A DNA stretch of 64,000 bases from Lachnospiraceae bacterium (GCA_017618195.1 JAFZUW010000067.1:1-64000), one strand, 5' to 3'. Positions 53,953-63,112 are shown, counted from the first letter of the stretch. The notes: a model not told the origin generated them from the sequence alone. Numbers and translations: made by a program.

Positions 53953-56475
53953 ATGAAAATCAGTTTTTCCACAATCGGCTGTCCGGATTATTCCTGGTCT
54001 GATATCTACACCATGGCGAAAGACCTTGGTTATCACGGCGTAGAGATCCGCGGACTCGGAGAGCACATCAGCGCATATAAGGCAAAGCCTTTCTCGGAAG
54101 CCAATGCAGCTGCTACCGCGAAGAAGCTTCAGGACATCGGTCTTGAGATTTCCTGTTTCTCTTCGGGCTGCCCGTTAAAGTATCAGGACCGTCTTGAGAA
54201 ATCCATCGAAGAACTTACGGCTTACGCAAAGCTTGCCAATCAGTTCGGTACCTGCTACATCCGCGTTCTTGCCGACGAGAATCCGAAGCCCGAAGGCGAT
54301 GTGGATGATAACGCGATCATTGAGGCATTGAAGCGCCTTGAGCCGATCGCGGAACAGTACAACGTAACGATGTGCGTTGAGACGAACGGCGTTTATTCCG
54401 ATACGGCGCGTCTTCGCAAAGTGCTTGACGCAGTCGGAAGCAGAAAGATTGCCGCTTTGTGGGATATCCATCATCCGTACCGCAACTGCGGAGAAACTCC
54501 CGAGCAGACGGTTGCAAACCTCGGCGAATATATCAAGTATGTTCACGTAAAGGATTCCGTAGAGGTCAACGGAGCCGTTTCGTACCGCATGATGGGCCAG
54601 GGCGACATGCCGATCAAAGAGGCATTTGCCGCACTGCAGAGCATGCATTATACCGGTTACGTATCACTTGAGTGGGTTAAGAGATGGAGTAAGGAGCTTG
54701 CCGACGCATGGGTTGTATTCCCGCAGTTCGCGCACTATATGGAGCCTTACAAGACCGTTCATAAGAACCCGCTTCAGACCGACAACCGCGGAACCGGCCA
54801 TTACATCTGGCCGAAGAACCATCTGATCCCGTATACGTTCCCGGACGTACTCGACCGTATCTGCGAAGTATTCCCGACGCAGTACGCGTTCCGCTACACC
54901 GAGCTCGATTATACGAGAACCTATCCGGAATTCCGCGATGACGTTGACAATTTCGCCCGCGCACTGATCGCGATGGGCGTTAAGAAGGGCGACCATGTTG
55001 CCATCTGGGCGACAAATGTGCCCGCCTGGTATATCACTTTCTGGGCAACGACCAAAATCGGCGCCGTACTCGTTACGGTCAATACCGCATATAAGATTCA
55101 CGAGATCGAGTACCTGCTTCGTCAGTCCGACACGCATACGCTTGTCATGATCGACCGTTTCAAGGACTGCGATTACGTGGAGATCATTAAGGAACTCTGC
55201 CCCGAACTCGAGACGAGCGTACCCGGCGAGCTTCAGGCAAAGCGTCTTCCCTGCCTGAAGAATATCATTACCGTAGAGAGCAAGCAGAACGGCTGCTTTA
55301 CCTGGGATGAGGCATTGGAACTCGGTACGGACGTTCCGTATACCGAGGTGGAGAATCGCCGGAAAATGATCGACAAGGACGACGTCTGCAACATGCAGTA
55401 CACGTCTGGCACGACCGGCTTCCCGAAGGGCGTTATGCTCACGCACTATAATGTTGTTAATAACGGTAAGGCCATCGGCGACTGCATGGATCTGTCGACG
55501 GCGGACCGCATGATGATCCAGGTACCGATGTTCCATTGCTTCGGCATGGTACTCGCAATGACTGCGTCGATGACGCATGGTGTTACCATGAGCCCGATCA
55601 CCGCATTTTCCCCGAGAAAGGGTCTGCACTGCATCAATCAGGAGAAGATTACGTGCTTCCACGGCGTTCCGACGATGTTCATCGCCATGCTCGGACACGA
55701 GAACTTCGCAACGACCGATTTCAGCCATATGCGTACCGGTATTATGGCCGGAAGTCCGTGCCCGATCAAGGCAATGCAGGACGTTATCGAGAAAATGCAT
55801 ATGCCTGAGATCTGCATTACCTACGGCCAGACCGAGGCTTCGCCCGCTACGACGATGAGCAAGACGACCGATACGATCGAGACCCGTGTCAACACGGTCG
55901 GCGGCCCCATCTACGGCGTAGAGTGCAAGATTGTCGATCCCGAGACAGGAGAGGATCTCCCGGATAACGTGGACGGCGAATTCGTTGCGCGCGGCTACAA
56001 CATCATGAAGGGCTACTACAAGATGCCCGAGGCGACCGCTGCCGCGATCGACGAGAAGGGCTGGCTCCATACCGGCGACCTTGCAAGAAGACTTCCGGAC
56101 GGCAACTATAAGATTACGGGCCGTATCAAGGATATGATCATCCGCGGCGGGGAGAACATCTACCCGAAGGAGATCGAGGACTTCCTTTACACCTATCCGA
56201 AGATCAACGACGTTCAGGTTATCGGTGTTCCGGATGCCGACTACGGCGAAGAGATCATGGCATGCGTCATCCTCAAGCCCGGCGAGACCGCAACCGAGGA
56301 GGAAATCAAGGACTACGTGCGCACCCACATGGCAAAGCACAAGGTACCGCGCTACGTCGACTTCGTCGACAGCTTCCCGATGAACGCTGCTGGCAAGATA
56401 CTCAAGTACAAGATGCGCGAGGAAGCCGTCGAGCGCCACAACCTGCACAAAGCCAACAAGATCGAGACCGCATAA
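53953..56475 (+). CDS. Fusion of xylose-isomerase-like TIM barrel with acyl-CoA synthetase (AMP-binding)
   Basis: 840 residues. Residues 1-270 are a sugar-phosphate isomerase/epimerase-like (AP_endonuc_2) barrel with all four expected metal ligands: E143 (CVETNG), D171 (LWDIHH), H198 (VHVKDS), E240 (SLEW). From about 290 a complete FadD-type adenylating enzyme follows: YTSGTTGFPKG (483-493), YGQTEASP, WLHTGDLARR, GRIKDMIIRGGENIYP, and the catalytic lysine K815 in NAAGKILKYK. It should activate a carboxylic acid to its CoA thioester; the barrel could make or reshape the substrate. A T-box leader, likely leucine-responsive, controls it, which is unusual for this enzyme class. ATG follows CGGAGGTTATGT. 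The substrate is unknown. Confidence 0.9.
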   Translation: MKISFSTIGCPDYSWSDIYTMAKDLGYHGVEIRGLGEHISAYKAKPFSEANAAATAKKLQDIGLEISCFSSGCPLKYQDRLEKSIEELTAYAKLANQFGTCYIRVLADENPKPEGDVDDNAIIEALKRLEPIAEQYNVTMCVETNGVYSDTARLRKVLDAVGSRKIAALWDIHHPYRNCGETPEQTVANLGEYIKYVHVKDSVEVNGAVSYRMMGQGDMPIKEAFAALQSMHYTGYVSLEWVKRWSKELADAWVVFPQFAHYMEPYKTVHKNPLQTDNRGTGHYIWPKNHLIPYTFPDVLDRICEVFPTQYAFRYTELDYTRTYPEFRDDVDNFARALIAMGVKKGDHVAIWATNVPAWYITFWATTKIGAVLVTVNTAYKIHEIEYLLRQSDTHTLVMIDRFKDCDYVEIIKELCPELETSVPGELQAKRLPCLKNIITVESKQNGCFTWDEALELGTDVPYTEVENRRKMIDKDDVCNMQYTSGTTGFPKGVMLTHYNVVNNGKAIGDCMDLSTADRMMIQVPMFHCFGMVLAMTASMTHGVTMSPITAFSPRKGLHCINQEKITCFHGVPTMFIAMLGHENFATTDFSHMRTGIMAGSPCPIKAMQDVIEKMHMPEICITYGQTEASPATTMSKTTDTIETRVNTVGGPIYGVECKIVDPETGEDLPDNVDGEFVARGYNIMKGYYKMPEATAAAIDEKGWLHTGDLARRLPDGNYKITGRIKDMIIRGGENIYPKEIEDFLYTYPKINDVQVIGVPDADYGEEIMACVILKPGETATEEEIKDYVRTHMAKHKVPRYVDFVDSFPMNAAGKILKYKMREEAVERHNLHKANKIETA

Positions 56476-56517
56476 AGCAGGACTCAATCATTACCGGCAC
56501 AAATTAAAAGATATCAA

Positions 56518-56558
56518 AAAGCCTGCAGAAGTCTGAAAAAGCGCTGCGGGCTTTCTTT
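56518..56558 (+). terminator. Terminator after the acyl-CoA synthetase fusion
   Basis: An 11-bp stem with one G-U pair (56518-56528 with 56544-56554), 15-nt loop, then TTTCTTTG. The stretch 56559-56641 shows no feature. Confidence 0.75.
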
Positions 56559-56641
56559 GTAACCACTGAAGCGGCTTTATAGTGGATATTTTCTGTAAGC
56601 CCTTAGATACATAGTGACGGGAACGACATATCCCTCCTCCC

Positions 56642-56849
56642 GCCGATGCGGCTTAACGGTGTTTTAACTGTCAGTTCACAGCTGCCGTGGGATGGATTGA
56701 ACAGATAATACTATGAGGCGTGACAGAGGAAGGGTGGAGTCAATTCAGCTTGACGGAACCATTCCTCTGTCTACAGCCTCATGTATCTTCCCCCCGCCTC
56801 ATCCCGCGGCAGCGTCACTTGCCGCAAATCCCCGTTAAGCCGCATCGGC
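56642..56849. repeat. 208-bp nested long palindrome
   Basis: Four nested inverted repeats share one centre. Outer arms: 18 bp perfect (56642-56659 with 56832-56849). Next: 14 bp with one wobble (56681-56694 with 56800-56813). Then ATGAGGC/GCCTCAT (56713-56719, 56776-56782) and ACAGAGGAA/TTCCTCTGT (56723-56731, 56762-56770). A TCAA/TTGA tip is at 56740-56753. No ORF of note and no target-site duplication are visible. It may be a miniature inverted-repeat element or a structured RNA. Confidence 0.8.
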
Positions 56850-56868
56850 AGATCCGCCCAAATATTTG

Positions 56869-56897
56869 TTGACAATTTGTCTCTTCTGTTGTAATAT
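56869..56897 (+). promoter_or_regulatory. Promoter of tRNA-Trp
   Basis: Consensus TTGACA (56869-56874), 17-bp spacer, TAATAT (56892-56897), 28 bp before the tRNA. Confidence 0.88.
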
Positions 56898-56925
56898 AGG
56901 GAAGCGGTTGTAAAACCGCACCGAT

Positions 56926-56998
56926 AGGGGTATAGTTCAGCTGGTAGAATAACGGTCTCCAAAACCGCAGGTCGTGGGTTCGAATCCTACTGCCCCTG
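56926..56998 (+). tRNA. tRNA-Trp (anticodon CCA)
   Basis: 73 nt. Acceptor AGGGGTA pairs with TGCCCCT (one G-U); D-arm AGTTCAGCTGGTAG; anticodon loop CTCCAAA with CCA; T-arm GTGGGTTCGAATCCTAC; discriminator G as expected for tryptophan. CCA is not encoded. It is flanked by a consensus promoter and a terminator, so it is transcribed alone. Confidence 0.97.
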
Positions 56999-57002
56999 TA
57001 AG

Positions 57003-57031
57003 AGCGATCACATAATTGTGGTCGCTTTTTT
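57003..57031 (+). terminator. Terminator of tRNA-Trp
   Basis: A 9-bp stem with one G-U pair (57003-57011 with 57018-57026), loop ATAATT, six T. Confidence 0.88.
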
Positions 57032-57099
57032 CATGCCTTTTACCGGAAAATGCACAGCCCGCATCTTATGAAAAGAGAGTGAACAAAAAGTTGTTTTCG

Positions 57100-57128
57100 T
57101 TGTATTTTCCGCGTTGTGGTGCTATAAT
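57100..57128 (+). promoter_or_regulatory. Promoter of the DUF3048 lipoprotein gene
   Basis: -35 TTGTAT (57100-57105), 17-bp spacer, TATAAT (57123-57128). The leader to 57226 contains no recognised riboswitch. Confidence 0.7.
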
Positions 57129-57225
57129 GAAACAGATTATGAAAGAGATAAAACAGCCGCCTAAGAAGAAACGGCTGTAGCGCCGGAATTCGATTCGGAC
57201 CGGCGTATCTAAGGAGGAAAATGAT

Positions 57226-58395
57226 ATGAATCGTAAAATGTTTACGCGTGCCGCGGCAATCGTGCTCGTACTTGTCATGAGCGTACTTTCGGCAGCGTGC
57301 GAAAAGAACACCCAGCGTGAGATCGGAGCGGATCCTACACCCGCTGCCGGAGTAACGATAACTAATACAACGGCTCCTACCGCTGCGCCGACCGAGACGC
57401 CGACGCCTACCGATGAGCCGACACCGACCAACACGCCGACCCCGACGCCCGACCCGCATAAGGGTATGGTAAGAAGCGCGCTTACCAATGAGTGGATTCC
57501 CGAGGAAATCGGAAAGCAGCGCCCGATCGCGGTTATGATGAATAACATCCTGCAGGGTACTCCGCAGACGTCGATCAATCAGGCGGGAGTCGTTTATGAA
57601 TGCAAAGTAGAAGGCAATATTACCCGTCTGCTTGCCGTAATCGAAGACTGGGAAGGTCTTGCAAAGATCGGTTCCGTACGAAGCGTCCGCAAATACTACG
57701 TATTCTGGGCTCTTGAGTGGGATGCGATCATCCTGCATTACGGCGGACCGGTTATTTACGTAAACGAGACGCTTGCCCGTAAGGACGTTAACAACCTCGA
57801 CGGACAGTTCCTTGAAGGCAAAGTGTTCTACCGCACGAAGGACCGTGTCGCTCCGCATAACGCTTACGGCTCCGGCGAAGGCGTTGTAGCCGGTATTTCG
57901 ATCAAGGGCTACAGCAGACTTCATACCGACCGCTATGCGGGACCGAATCATTTCCGTTTTGCGGATGACGGTACCGAGAATAAGCTTTTAACCGGTACGG
58001 ATGCGAAGATCGTACGTCCGGGTTACGAAGAGGAGAAGCCCTGGTTTGAATACAATCCCGAGGACGGCCTTTATTACCGTTACCAGTACGGCAAAGCCCA
58101 GATCGATGATATGACCGGCGAGCAGATTACCTGCAAGAATATCATTATCCAGTACGCAAAGTCCGAGACGCTTGACCAGAACGGTTACAAGGCGTTTACG
58201 ACCAACGACAAGGGACGCGGCGGATACTATATCACGAACGGTAAGGCGGTTCCGATCAAATGGAGCAAATCAGGCGATTATGAGCCGACCAAGTTCCATT
58301 ACGAAAACGGTGAGGAAATCGTTCTGAACACCGGTAAGACATGGATTTGCGTTGTCCGTGAACAGGACAAGGGAACGGTTAAGATCGAACCTTAA
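57226..58395 (+). CDS. DUF3048 (YerB-like) lipoprotein
   Basis: 389 residues. The signal ends at Cys25 (VLSAAC), followed by a Thr/Pro-rich spacer (about 45-75, TPTPTDEPTPTNTPTP). The rest matches DUF3048, known from B. subtilis YerB: RPIAVMMNN near the start, KIGSVRSVRKYYV, HYGG, HTDRYAGPNHFRF, and GGYYITNGKAVPIKWSK near the end. Family function is unsettled; a surface or cell-wall role is assumed. ATG follows AAGGAGGAAAATGAT. Confidence 0.92.
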   Translation: MNRKMFTRAAAIVLVLVMSVLSAACEKNTQREIGADPTPAAGVTITNTTAPTAAPTETPTPTDEPTPTNTPTPTPDPHKGMVRSALTNEWIPEEIGKQRPIAVMMNNILQGTPQTSINQAGVVYECKVEGNITRLLAVIEDWEGLAKIGSVRSVRKYYVFWALEWDAIILHYGGPVIYVNETLARKDVNNLDGQFLEGKVFYRTKDRVAPHNAYGSGEGVVAGISIKGYSRLHTDRYAGPNHFRFADDGTENKLLTGTDAKIVRPGYEEEKPWFEYNPEDGLYYRYQYGKAQIDDMTGEQITCKNIIIQYAKSETLDQNGYKAFTTNDKGRGGYYITNGKAVPIKWSKSGDYEPTKFHYENGEEIVLNTGKTWICVVREQDKGTVKIEP

Positions 58396-58441
58396 ACACA
58401 CTTTATAAAAGAATTATCGAACAGCAAAGGAGGTCTGCTTT

Positions 58442-58795
58442 ATGAGTGAAGGAATTGAGAAGGAACAGCTTTTTGAGAATCTCGACGAAGAGAAGGCGGA
58501 GCAGGTATCTGAGGCGGAACAGTCCGTAGACGAATCCGTTAAGATCATCCGGGAAGTCGCTTCCATGGAACAGCCCGAAGAAGCACAGCATTTTTCGGCG
58601 GAAGACATGAAAAAAGGCGACGGAATATTCCGTCTGATCCTGATCGGCGGATTGATTGTGGCAGGCCTCGTGCTGATTTTAATGGCCACGTTCGCGGAGG
58701 AAGGAGAGAAGACCGGACTGTTCATCGGCGGCGTGTTATTTGCCGGCTTCGGACTGATCCTGGATTTCCTTTCCAGACATATTAAAAAAGATTGA
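58442..58795 (+). CDS. Small membrane protein with acidic N-terminus
   Basis: 117 residues, unrecognised. The first 60 are acidic and helical (rich in Glu and Gln); two hydrophobic segments follow at about 63-84 and 91-109, ending in RHIKKD. An AAAGGAGG ribosome site precedes the ATG. It lies between the DUF3048 and DHH genes, 7 bp before the latter's start. Confidence 0.7.
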   Translation: MSEGIEKEQLFENLDEEKAEQVSEAEQSVDESVKIIREVASMEQPEEAQHFSAEDMKKGDGIFRLILIGGLIVAGLVLILMATFAEEGEKTGLFIGGVLFAGFGLILDFLSRHIKKD

Positions 58796-58802
58796 GGTGC
58801 GA

Positions 58803-59792
58803 ATGGACGATCGTTTTGAGACGTTAGCGGAATTATTAAGAGGACATCGTGTCATTATTCAGACACATGATTTCCCGGATCCGGATGCAATCGCGACGGC
58901 ATGCGGACTTTGGGAATTGTTAAAATGGCAGGGAATCGAATCGAGGATCTGCTATTACGGACGGATTGAGAAGACAAATACGAAGATGGCGGCCAGCATT
59001 CTGGATATTCCGATCTACAACGCGGAAGAGCTGACGGATGTGACCGAGGAAGACTACGTCGTGACGGTTGACGGACAGAAGGACAACTCCAACTTCACCG
59101 ACTTGAAAGGAACTGAGGTTGCCTGCATTGACCATCATCCGTATGTGACGAGCTACCAGTACCGTTTTCTGAAGCATCAGATCGTCGGTGCGTGCGCTTC
59201 TCTTATCACCGGATGGGTTATCGATACCGGGATGCCGATCTCACAGGAATTGGCGACCTTGCTTTTATACGGGATCAAGATGGATACCCGCAATTTCAGC
59301 GCGGGTGTGACGCATGTTGACATAAAGGCATTCGATTTTCTGATTGAAAAGGCGGATATGAGCAGGATCTACCGTCTGGAAAACTCCGCTCTGGATCTTT
59401 CGGATCTCAGGGCGTACGGTGCCGCGATTGAGAATATCGCAATCTACGAGACGGTCGGATTTGCATACATTCCGTTTGAATGTCCGGACGGGCTGATCGC
59501 GTCGGTTTCGGAGTTTATCCTGTCGCTTTCCTCCGTAAGGATTTCGGTCGTATACGCAAACCGGAGCGGCGGGCTTAAATTCTCGGTCCGTTCCGAGAAC
59601 AGCAAGATCAATGCCGGAAGGCTTCTGCATACGGCGTTAAAGGAAATCGGAAACGGCGGCGGACATGCCACGATGGCGGGCGGCATCGTATATCCGGAAT
59701 ATATGAGACAGTTCGGTGACCGGCACCAGACCGAGACGATTATCCGTAACCGGATCATGCAGATTTACCGTGTGATGATGGAGGATTCCTAA
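58803..59792 (+). CDS. DHH/DHHA1 phosphoesterase, NrnA-like
   Basis: 329 residues. The DHH domain has QTHDFPDPDAIATA, VTVDGQKDN and ACIDHHPY; the DHHA1 domain ends with GNGGGHATMAGG. The family (NrnA) degrades nano-RNAs and, in some members, 3'-phosphoadenosine 5'-phosphate or cyclic dinucleotides. No transmembrane or PAS domain is present, so it is not GdpP. ATG 58803 has GAGGTG just before it; a GTG at 58797 sits inside that site. The stop overlaps the tgt start (TAATG). Confidence 0.9.
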   Translation: MDDRFETLAELLRGHRVIIQTHDFPDPDAIATACGLWELLKWQGIESRICYYGRIEKTNTKMAASILDIPIYNAEELTDVTEEDYVVTVDGQKDNSNFTDLKGTEVACIDHHPYVTSYQYRFLKHQIVGACASLITGWVIDTGMPISQELATLLLYGIKMDTRNFSAGVTHVDIKAFDFLIEKADMSRIYRLENSALDLSDLRAYGAAIENIAIYETVGFAYIPFECPDGLIASVSEFILSLSSVRISVVYANRSGGLKFSVRSENSKINAGRLLHTALKEIGNGGGHATMAGGIVYPEYMRQFGDRHQTETIIRNRIMQIYRVMMEDS

Positions 59793-60931
59793 TGTACCGT
59801 TTGATCAAAAAAGACGGCAGAGCGAAACGAGGGGAGCTTACAACGGTTCACGGGACCGTGCAAACTCCCGTTTTCATGAATGTCGGTACGGTTGCCGCCA
59901 TTAAGGGAGCCGTTTCTTCGATTGACCTTGCGGGCATCGGAACCCAGATTGAATTGTGCAACACTTACCATCTGCATGTGCGTCCGGGCGATGAGATCGT
60001 AGCGCAGATGGGCGGATTGAATCCGTTCATGGGCTGGAACGGTCCGACGCTTACCGATTCGGGCGGATTTCAGGTGTTTTCGCTTGCAAAGCTCCGTAAG
60101 ATCAAAGAAGAAGGCGTAACCTTCCATTCACATGTGGACGGACGGCTTATCTTCATGGGACCCGAGCAGAGTATGCAGATCCAGTCGCATCTTGCTTCGA
60201 CGATCGCGATGGCATTTGACGAATGCCCCTCAAGCGTCGCGGAGAGGTCGTACATTCAGCAGTCCGTAGACCGGACGACGAGATGGCTGCAGCGGTGCAA
60301 AACCGAGATGCAGCGGCTGAATTCGCTTCCCGAGACAATTAATAAGCAGCAGATGCTGTTCGGTATCAATCAGGGCGGCGTATTTGACGATATCCGTATG
60401 GAGCACGCCAAAGTGATCCGCGAGATGGACCTTGACGGCTATGCAATCGGCGGACTTGCCGTCGGTGAGACGCATGAAGAGATGTACCGGATACTCGACT
60501 GCACGGTTCCGTTATTGCCCGATGACAAGCCGGTTTATCTGATGGGCGTCGGCACGCCTGCCAACATTCTCGAAGGCGTAGACCGCGGCGTGGATTTCTT
60601 CGACTGCGTATATCCGTCACGAAACGGAAGGCACGGACACGCTTATACGAATTTCGGAAAGATCAATCTTCGGAATGAGAAATATAAAACCGACGACCGG
60701 CCGATTGAACCCGGCTGTGACTGTCCGGCGTGCAGAAACCATTCAAGAGCTTATATAAGGCATTTGCTTGTATCCGGGGAAATGCTGGGCCTTCGATTAA
60801 TGGTATTGCATAATTTAAGGTTTTATAATAGAATGATGGAAGAAATTCGGGAGGCGATTGAACAAGGTCGCTATCAAGAATATAAAAAGATGCGGCTTGC
60901 GGGTTTTGCGGAAGGTGAAGCGCAGGCATAA
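59792..60931 (+). CDS. tgt: tRNA-guanine transglycosylase
   Basis: 379 residues. It inserts preQ1 in place of guanine at the wobble position of GUN-anticodon tRNAs, a step in queuosine synthesis. Substrate motif TDSGGFQVFSL, catalytic region FDCVYPSRNGRHGHAYT, and a zinc site CDCPACRNH with a later His (LMVLHNLRFY). It overlaps the DHH gene by one base; yajC follows after 19 bp, the usual tgt-yajC order. Confidence 0.96.
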   Translation: MYRLIKKDGRAKRGELTTVHGTVQTPVFMNVGTVAAIKGAVSSIDLAGIGTQIELCNTYHLHVRPGDEIVAQMGGLNPFMGWNGPTLTDSGGFQVFSLAKLRKIKEEGVTFHSHVDGRLIFMGPEQSMQIQSHLASTIAMAFDECPSSVAERSYIQQSVDRTTRWLQRCKTEMQRLNSLPETINKQQMLFGINQGGVFDDIRMEHAKVIREMDLDGYAIGGLAVGETHEEMYRILDCTVPLLPDDKPVYLMGVGTPANILEGVDRGVDFFDCVYPSRNGRHGHAYTNFGKINLRNEKYKTDDRPIEPGCDCPACRNHSRAYIRHLLVSGEMLGLRLMVLHNLRFYNRMMEEIREAIEQGRYQEYKKMRLAGFAEGEAQA

Positions 60932-60950
60932 GGTTGAAAGGAGTTAATTC

Positions 60951-61283
60951 ATGACACAGGTTATCCTCGGAGAGGCTGCGGCTAACGGCGGAGATGCCGG
61001 ATGGCTCGGAACAGTGATCTATATCGCGTTTTTCGCTGTAATTATCGGAGTTTTCTATTTTATGGTTATTCGTCCCCAGAAGAACGAAGAGAAGAAACGC
61101 AAGGCGCTTCTTGAGACGATCGCGATCGGCGACAGCGTCGTAACGACGGCCGGTTTCTACGGCGTTATCATTGATATGATCGAAGATCAGAACATCGTCG
61201 TAGTTGAGTTCGGTAACAATAAGAACTGCCGTATCCCGATGAAGAAGGCGGCAATCACCGAAGTGGAAAAGGCGATCATGTAA
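60951..61283 (+). CDS. yajC: Preprotein translocase subunit YajC
   Basis: 110 residues. One transmembrane helix at about 20-40 ending in FYFMVIRPQKNEEKKRK, then the YajC beta domain (GDSVVTTAGFYGVIIDM). YajC associates with SecDF. No secD or secF follows here: the next gene is convergent and a terminator intervenes. GAAAGGAG precedes the ATG. Confidence 0.93.
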   Translation: MTQVILGEAAANGGDAGWLGTVIYIAFFAVIIGVFYFMVIRPQKNEEKKRKALLETIAIGDSVVTTAGFYGVIIDMIEDQNIVVVEFGNNKNCRIPMKKAAITEVEKAIM

Positions 61284-61317
61284 GCTTTTAAAGCTTGCGG
61301 TATAAGAGAGTAAAAGA

Positions 61318-61350
61318 AAGGGAGACTTCCGTGGAAGCCTCCCTTGTTTT
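61318..61350. terminator. Bidirectional terminator between yajC and the minus-strand gene
   Basis: GGGAG/CTCCC and CTTCC/GGAAG stack with one mismatch (61320-61343), with T-rich DNA on both sides when read from either strand. Confidence 0.75.
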
Positions 61351-61365
61351 ATATGTATATCCCCC

Positions 61366-62640
61366 TCACGGAAATTCGAAGATCAGGTTGCCGTCAGGGC
61401 CTAACAGCGCCATGCTGCCGGCGGAGTCCGCGTGAATCGAAGTATTGGTCATCATCTGATCGCCGATCGATGTTTCGTTCGGGAACTTGCGGATGATCAT
61501 CTGATAGCCGTCTTCATTCGTGATACGGACTGCTGCCTGCGCGCCGGTCAGGTCCGCGACGTACGGAAGCGCATAATCGGTCAGGACAAATGAGCCCGTC
61601 TCCGTCGAGTAGGTGATGTCGCAATCGTAAAGTACTTCATCCGAACCGGACAGGATCAGAAATTCCGCTTTCTTGATCTTATCGCGGTAGACGGGAAGGA
61701 ACGGCTTGTAAAGATTCACGTTCATTATCGTCGACTTGGAGGAAGCGTAGGAGCGGATCGAAACCTCGGAATGTGAAGTGTCTAAGGACTGGATGAGGAA
61801 GGCTTTTTGAACGGGCAAAGCATACTCCGTACCTTCCGTATCAGGGAAATAAATAACCAGCTGCGGATAGAGCGTAAGATCGAGATCACCTAACAGGATT
61901 TGTCCCTTAACGGTAATGGTCTGACTGTTTTCATCCCATTTGCTTGTTCCTTCAAAGTAGCGGAATCCGCCTTCTTTACCGTTGTAATTCAGGTAAGCCC
62001 GTTCAATCCGGTAATATTGGGCGTCTTTGATCGTGAAACGCGCAGTCAGCGTGAACGGAACGGTTCCGGTTTCCGCATCGTAGGAACAGAAGTCAAAATC
62101 ATAGCAGTAATCCTCAAGACGGTGTATGATCGGTTCTTCGTTTCCCGGAAGCTCCTGCGACCGGTTATAGGGATCGTCCGTAAGAAAGAACGGATCGGTG
62201 ATCCACTTCTGAGTCAGCGCGATCGTGCGGAAAGCATCGGTCAGTTCATTCAGTTTCTGACGCGTTTCGTAAAGTTTGTCATCGATATTGCTGATATTCC
62301 GGTTTACGTCAAAGGAAACCGTCTCATGCAGCCGGTCAACGCTGTCCTTCAGATCGGAGAGCTCGTCATTCAGTTTGACGTTCTGTACGACCAGGAAGAT
62401 GATCATGGCAATCAGTATGCCGGTTACCAAAAGGAAGAATATGCTTGAAGGATCCGGTGCCGCGGAATGGAGCTGCGGACGCTCCGGGTTTCCGTCGAGG
62501 CCGTGCTTTACGGAACGATTCAGCGACATGTTGTAAATGAAGCGGATCAATAAAGCTAAAAGAATAATGATGACAAACACCATCCCGACCAGTAAAACGG
62601 GAGCCAGGTTTTTCATGGTAAGCAATCCGAATGCAGTCAT
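61366..62640 (-). CDS. Membrane protein with coiled coil, paired with a LytTR regulator
   Basis: 424 residues, unrecognised as a family. Two hydrophobic segments at about 12-36 and 67-87 flank a basic stretch; a coiled coil (about 88-140, KLNDELSDLKDSVDRLHETV) follows, then a roughly 280-residue part rich in beta strands (FTLTARFTIKDAQYYRIE and similar), probably extracytoplasmic. ATG 62640 follows GAAAGGAGGGAAAAT. It lies 13 bp downstream of the LytTR gene, so they are co-transcribed. A membrane protein next to a lone LytTR factor recalls LytTR regulatory systems such as HdrRM and BrsRM, where the membrane protein holds the factor inactive; that role is inference. Confidence 0.75.
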   Translation of the reverse strand: MTAFGLLTMKNLAPVLLVGMVFVIIILLALLIRFIYNMSLNRSVKHGLDGNPERPQLHSAAPDPSSIFFLLVTGILIAMIIFLVVQNVKLNDELSDLKDSVDRLHETVSFDVNRNISNIDDKLYETRQKLNELTDAFRTIALTQKWITDPFFLTDDPYNRSQELPGNEEPIIHRLEDYCYDFDFCSYDAETGTVPFTLTARFTIKDAQYYRIERAYLNYNGKEGGFRYFEGTSKWDENSQTITVKGQILLGDLDLTLYPQLVIYFPDTEGTEYALPVQKAFLIQSLDTSHSEVSIRSYASSKSTIMNVNLYKPFLPVYRDKIKKAEFLILSGSDEVLYDCDITYSTETGSFVLTDYALPYVADLTGAQAAVRITNEDGYQMIIRKFPNETSIGDQMMTNTSIHADSAGSMALLGPDGNLIFEFP

Positions 62641-62653
62641 ATTTTCCCTCCTT

Positions 62654-63112
62654 TCATATTCTGAAAAATTCTTTAAATGCGTAGTAATAGGTGCGGGTAA
62701 CGTCGATCAGCGTGCCGTCCGTCATGGTCAGGACAAATTTCATCGAGTAGGAACTCCGGATCTTCTTCACATGCTTGCGTGAGATGATGACGGAATTGCT
62801 GACGCGGATGAATTCGTTCTCGTTCAGAACGCTCATGATCCGGTACAGCGGGTCTCTGCTGAAATAGACCGAGGAACCGCAGTGGAATTCGACGTCGTGC
62901 CCGTATGCTTCGATAAATACGATGTCGTCCGTTGCGATCCTCACGGCATTCTGTTCGTTATCCCTTACGGAAAGGAATTCCGCATAGCCGCGTTCGCTTA
63001 ACGAGTCGGTCAGCGTGAGCTCGGCGTCATCGCTGACTTCAATTCCGAGCGCGCGCAGTTCATCAATAAGACTCTGCCTTCGATTGTCCGATACCTGAAG
63101 CCGTATCTTCAT
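62654..63112 (-). CDS. LytTR-domain transcription factor without receiver domain
   Basis: 152 residues. The LytTR DNA-binding domain fills about 50-150: DDIVFIEAYGHDVEFHC, EFIRVSNSVIISRKHVKKI, DGTLIDVTRTYYYAFKEFF. The N-terminal ~45 residues are a short domain, not a response-regulator receiver. ATG 63112 has GGAGG 12 bp upstream, a rather long spacing. Two TGCACAAA direct repeats 21 bp apart lie upstream at 63194-63222, the spacing LytTR proteins prefer, so autoregulation is likely. Confidence 0.88.
   Translation of the reverse strand: MKIRLQVSDNRRQSLIDELRALGIEVSDDAELTLTDSLSERGYAEFLSVRDNEQNAVRIATDDIVFIEAYGHDVEFHCGSSVYFSRDPLYRIMSVLNENEFIRVSNSVIISRKHVKKIRSSYSMKFVLTMTDGTLIDVTRTYYYAFKEFFRI

Noticed and set aside
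54664-56487. A 607-codon minus-strand frame opposite the acyl-CoA ligase half
   Set aside because: It is the antisense shadow of a gene with intact catalytic motifs; its translation has no recognisable domain.
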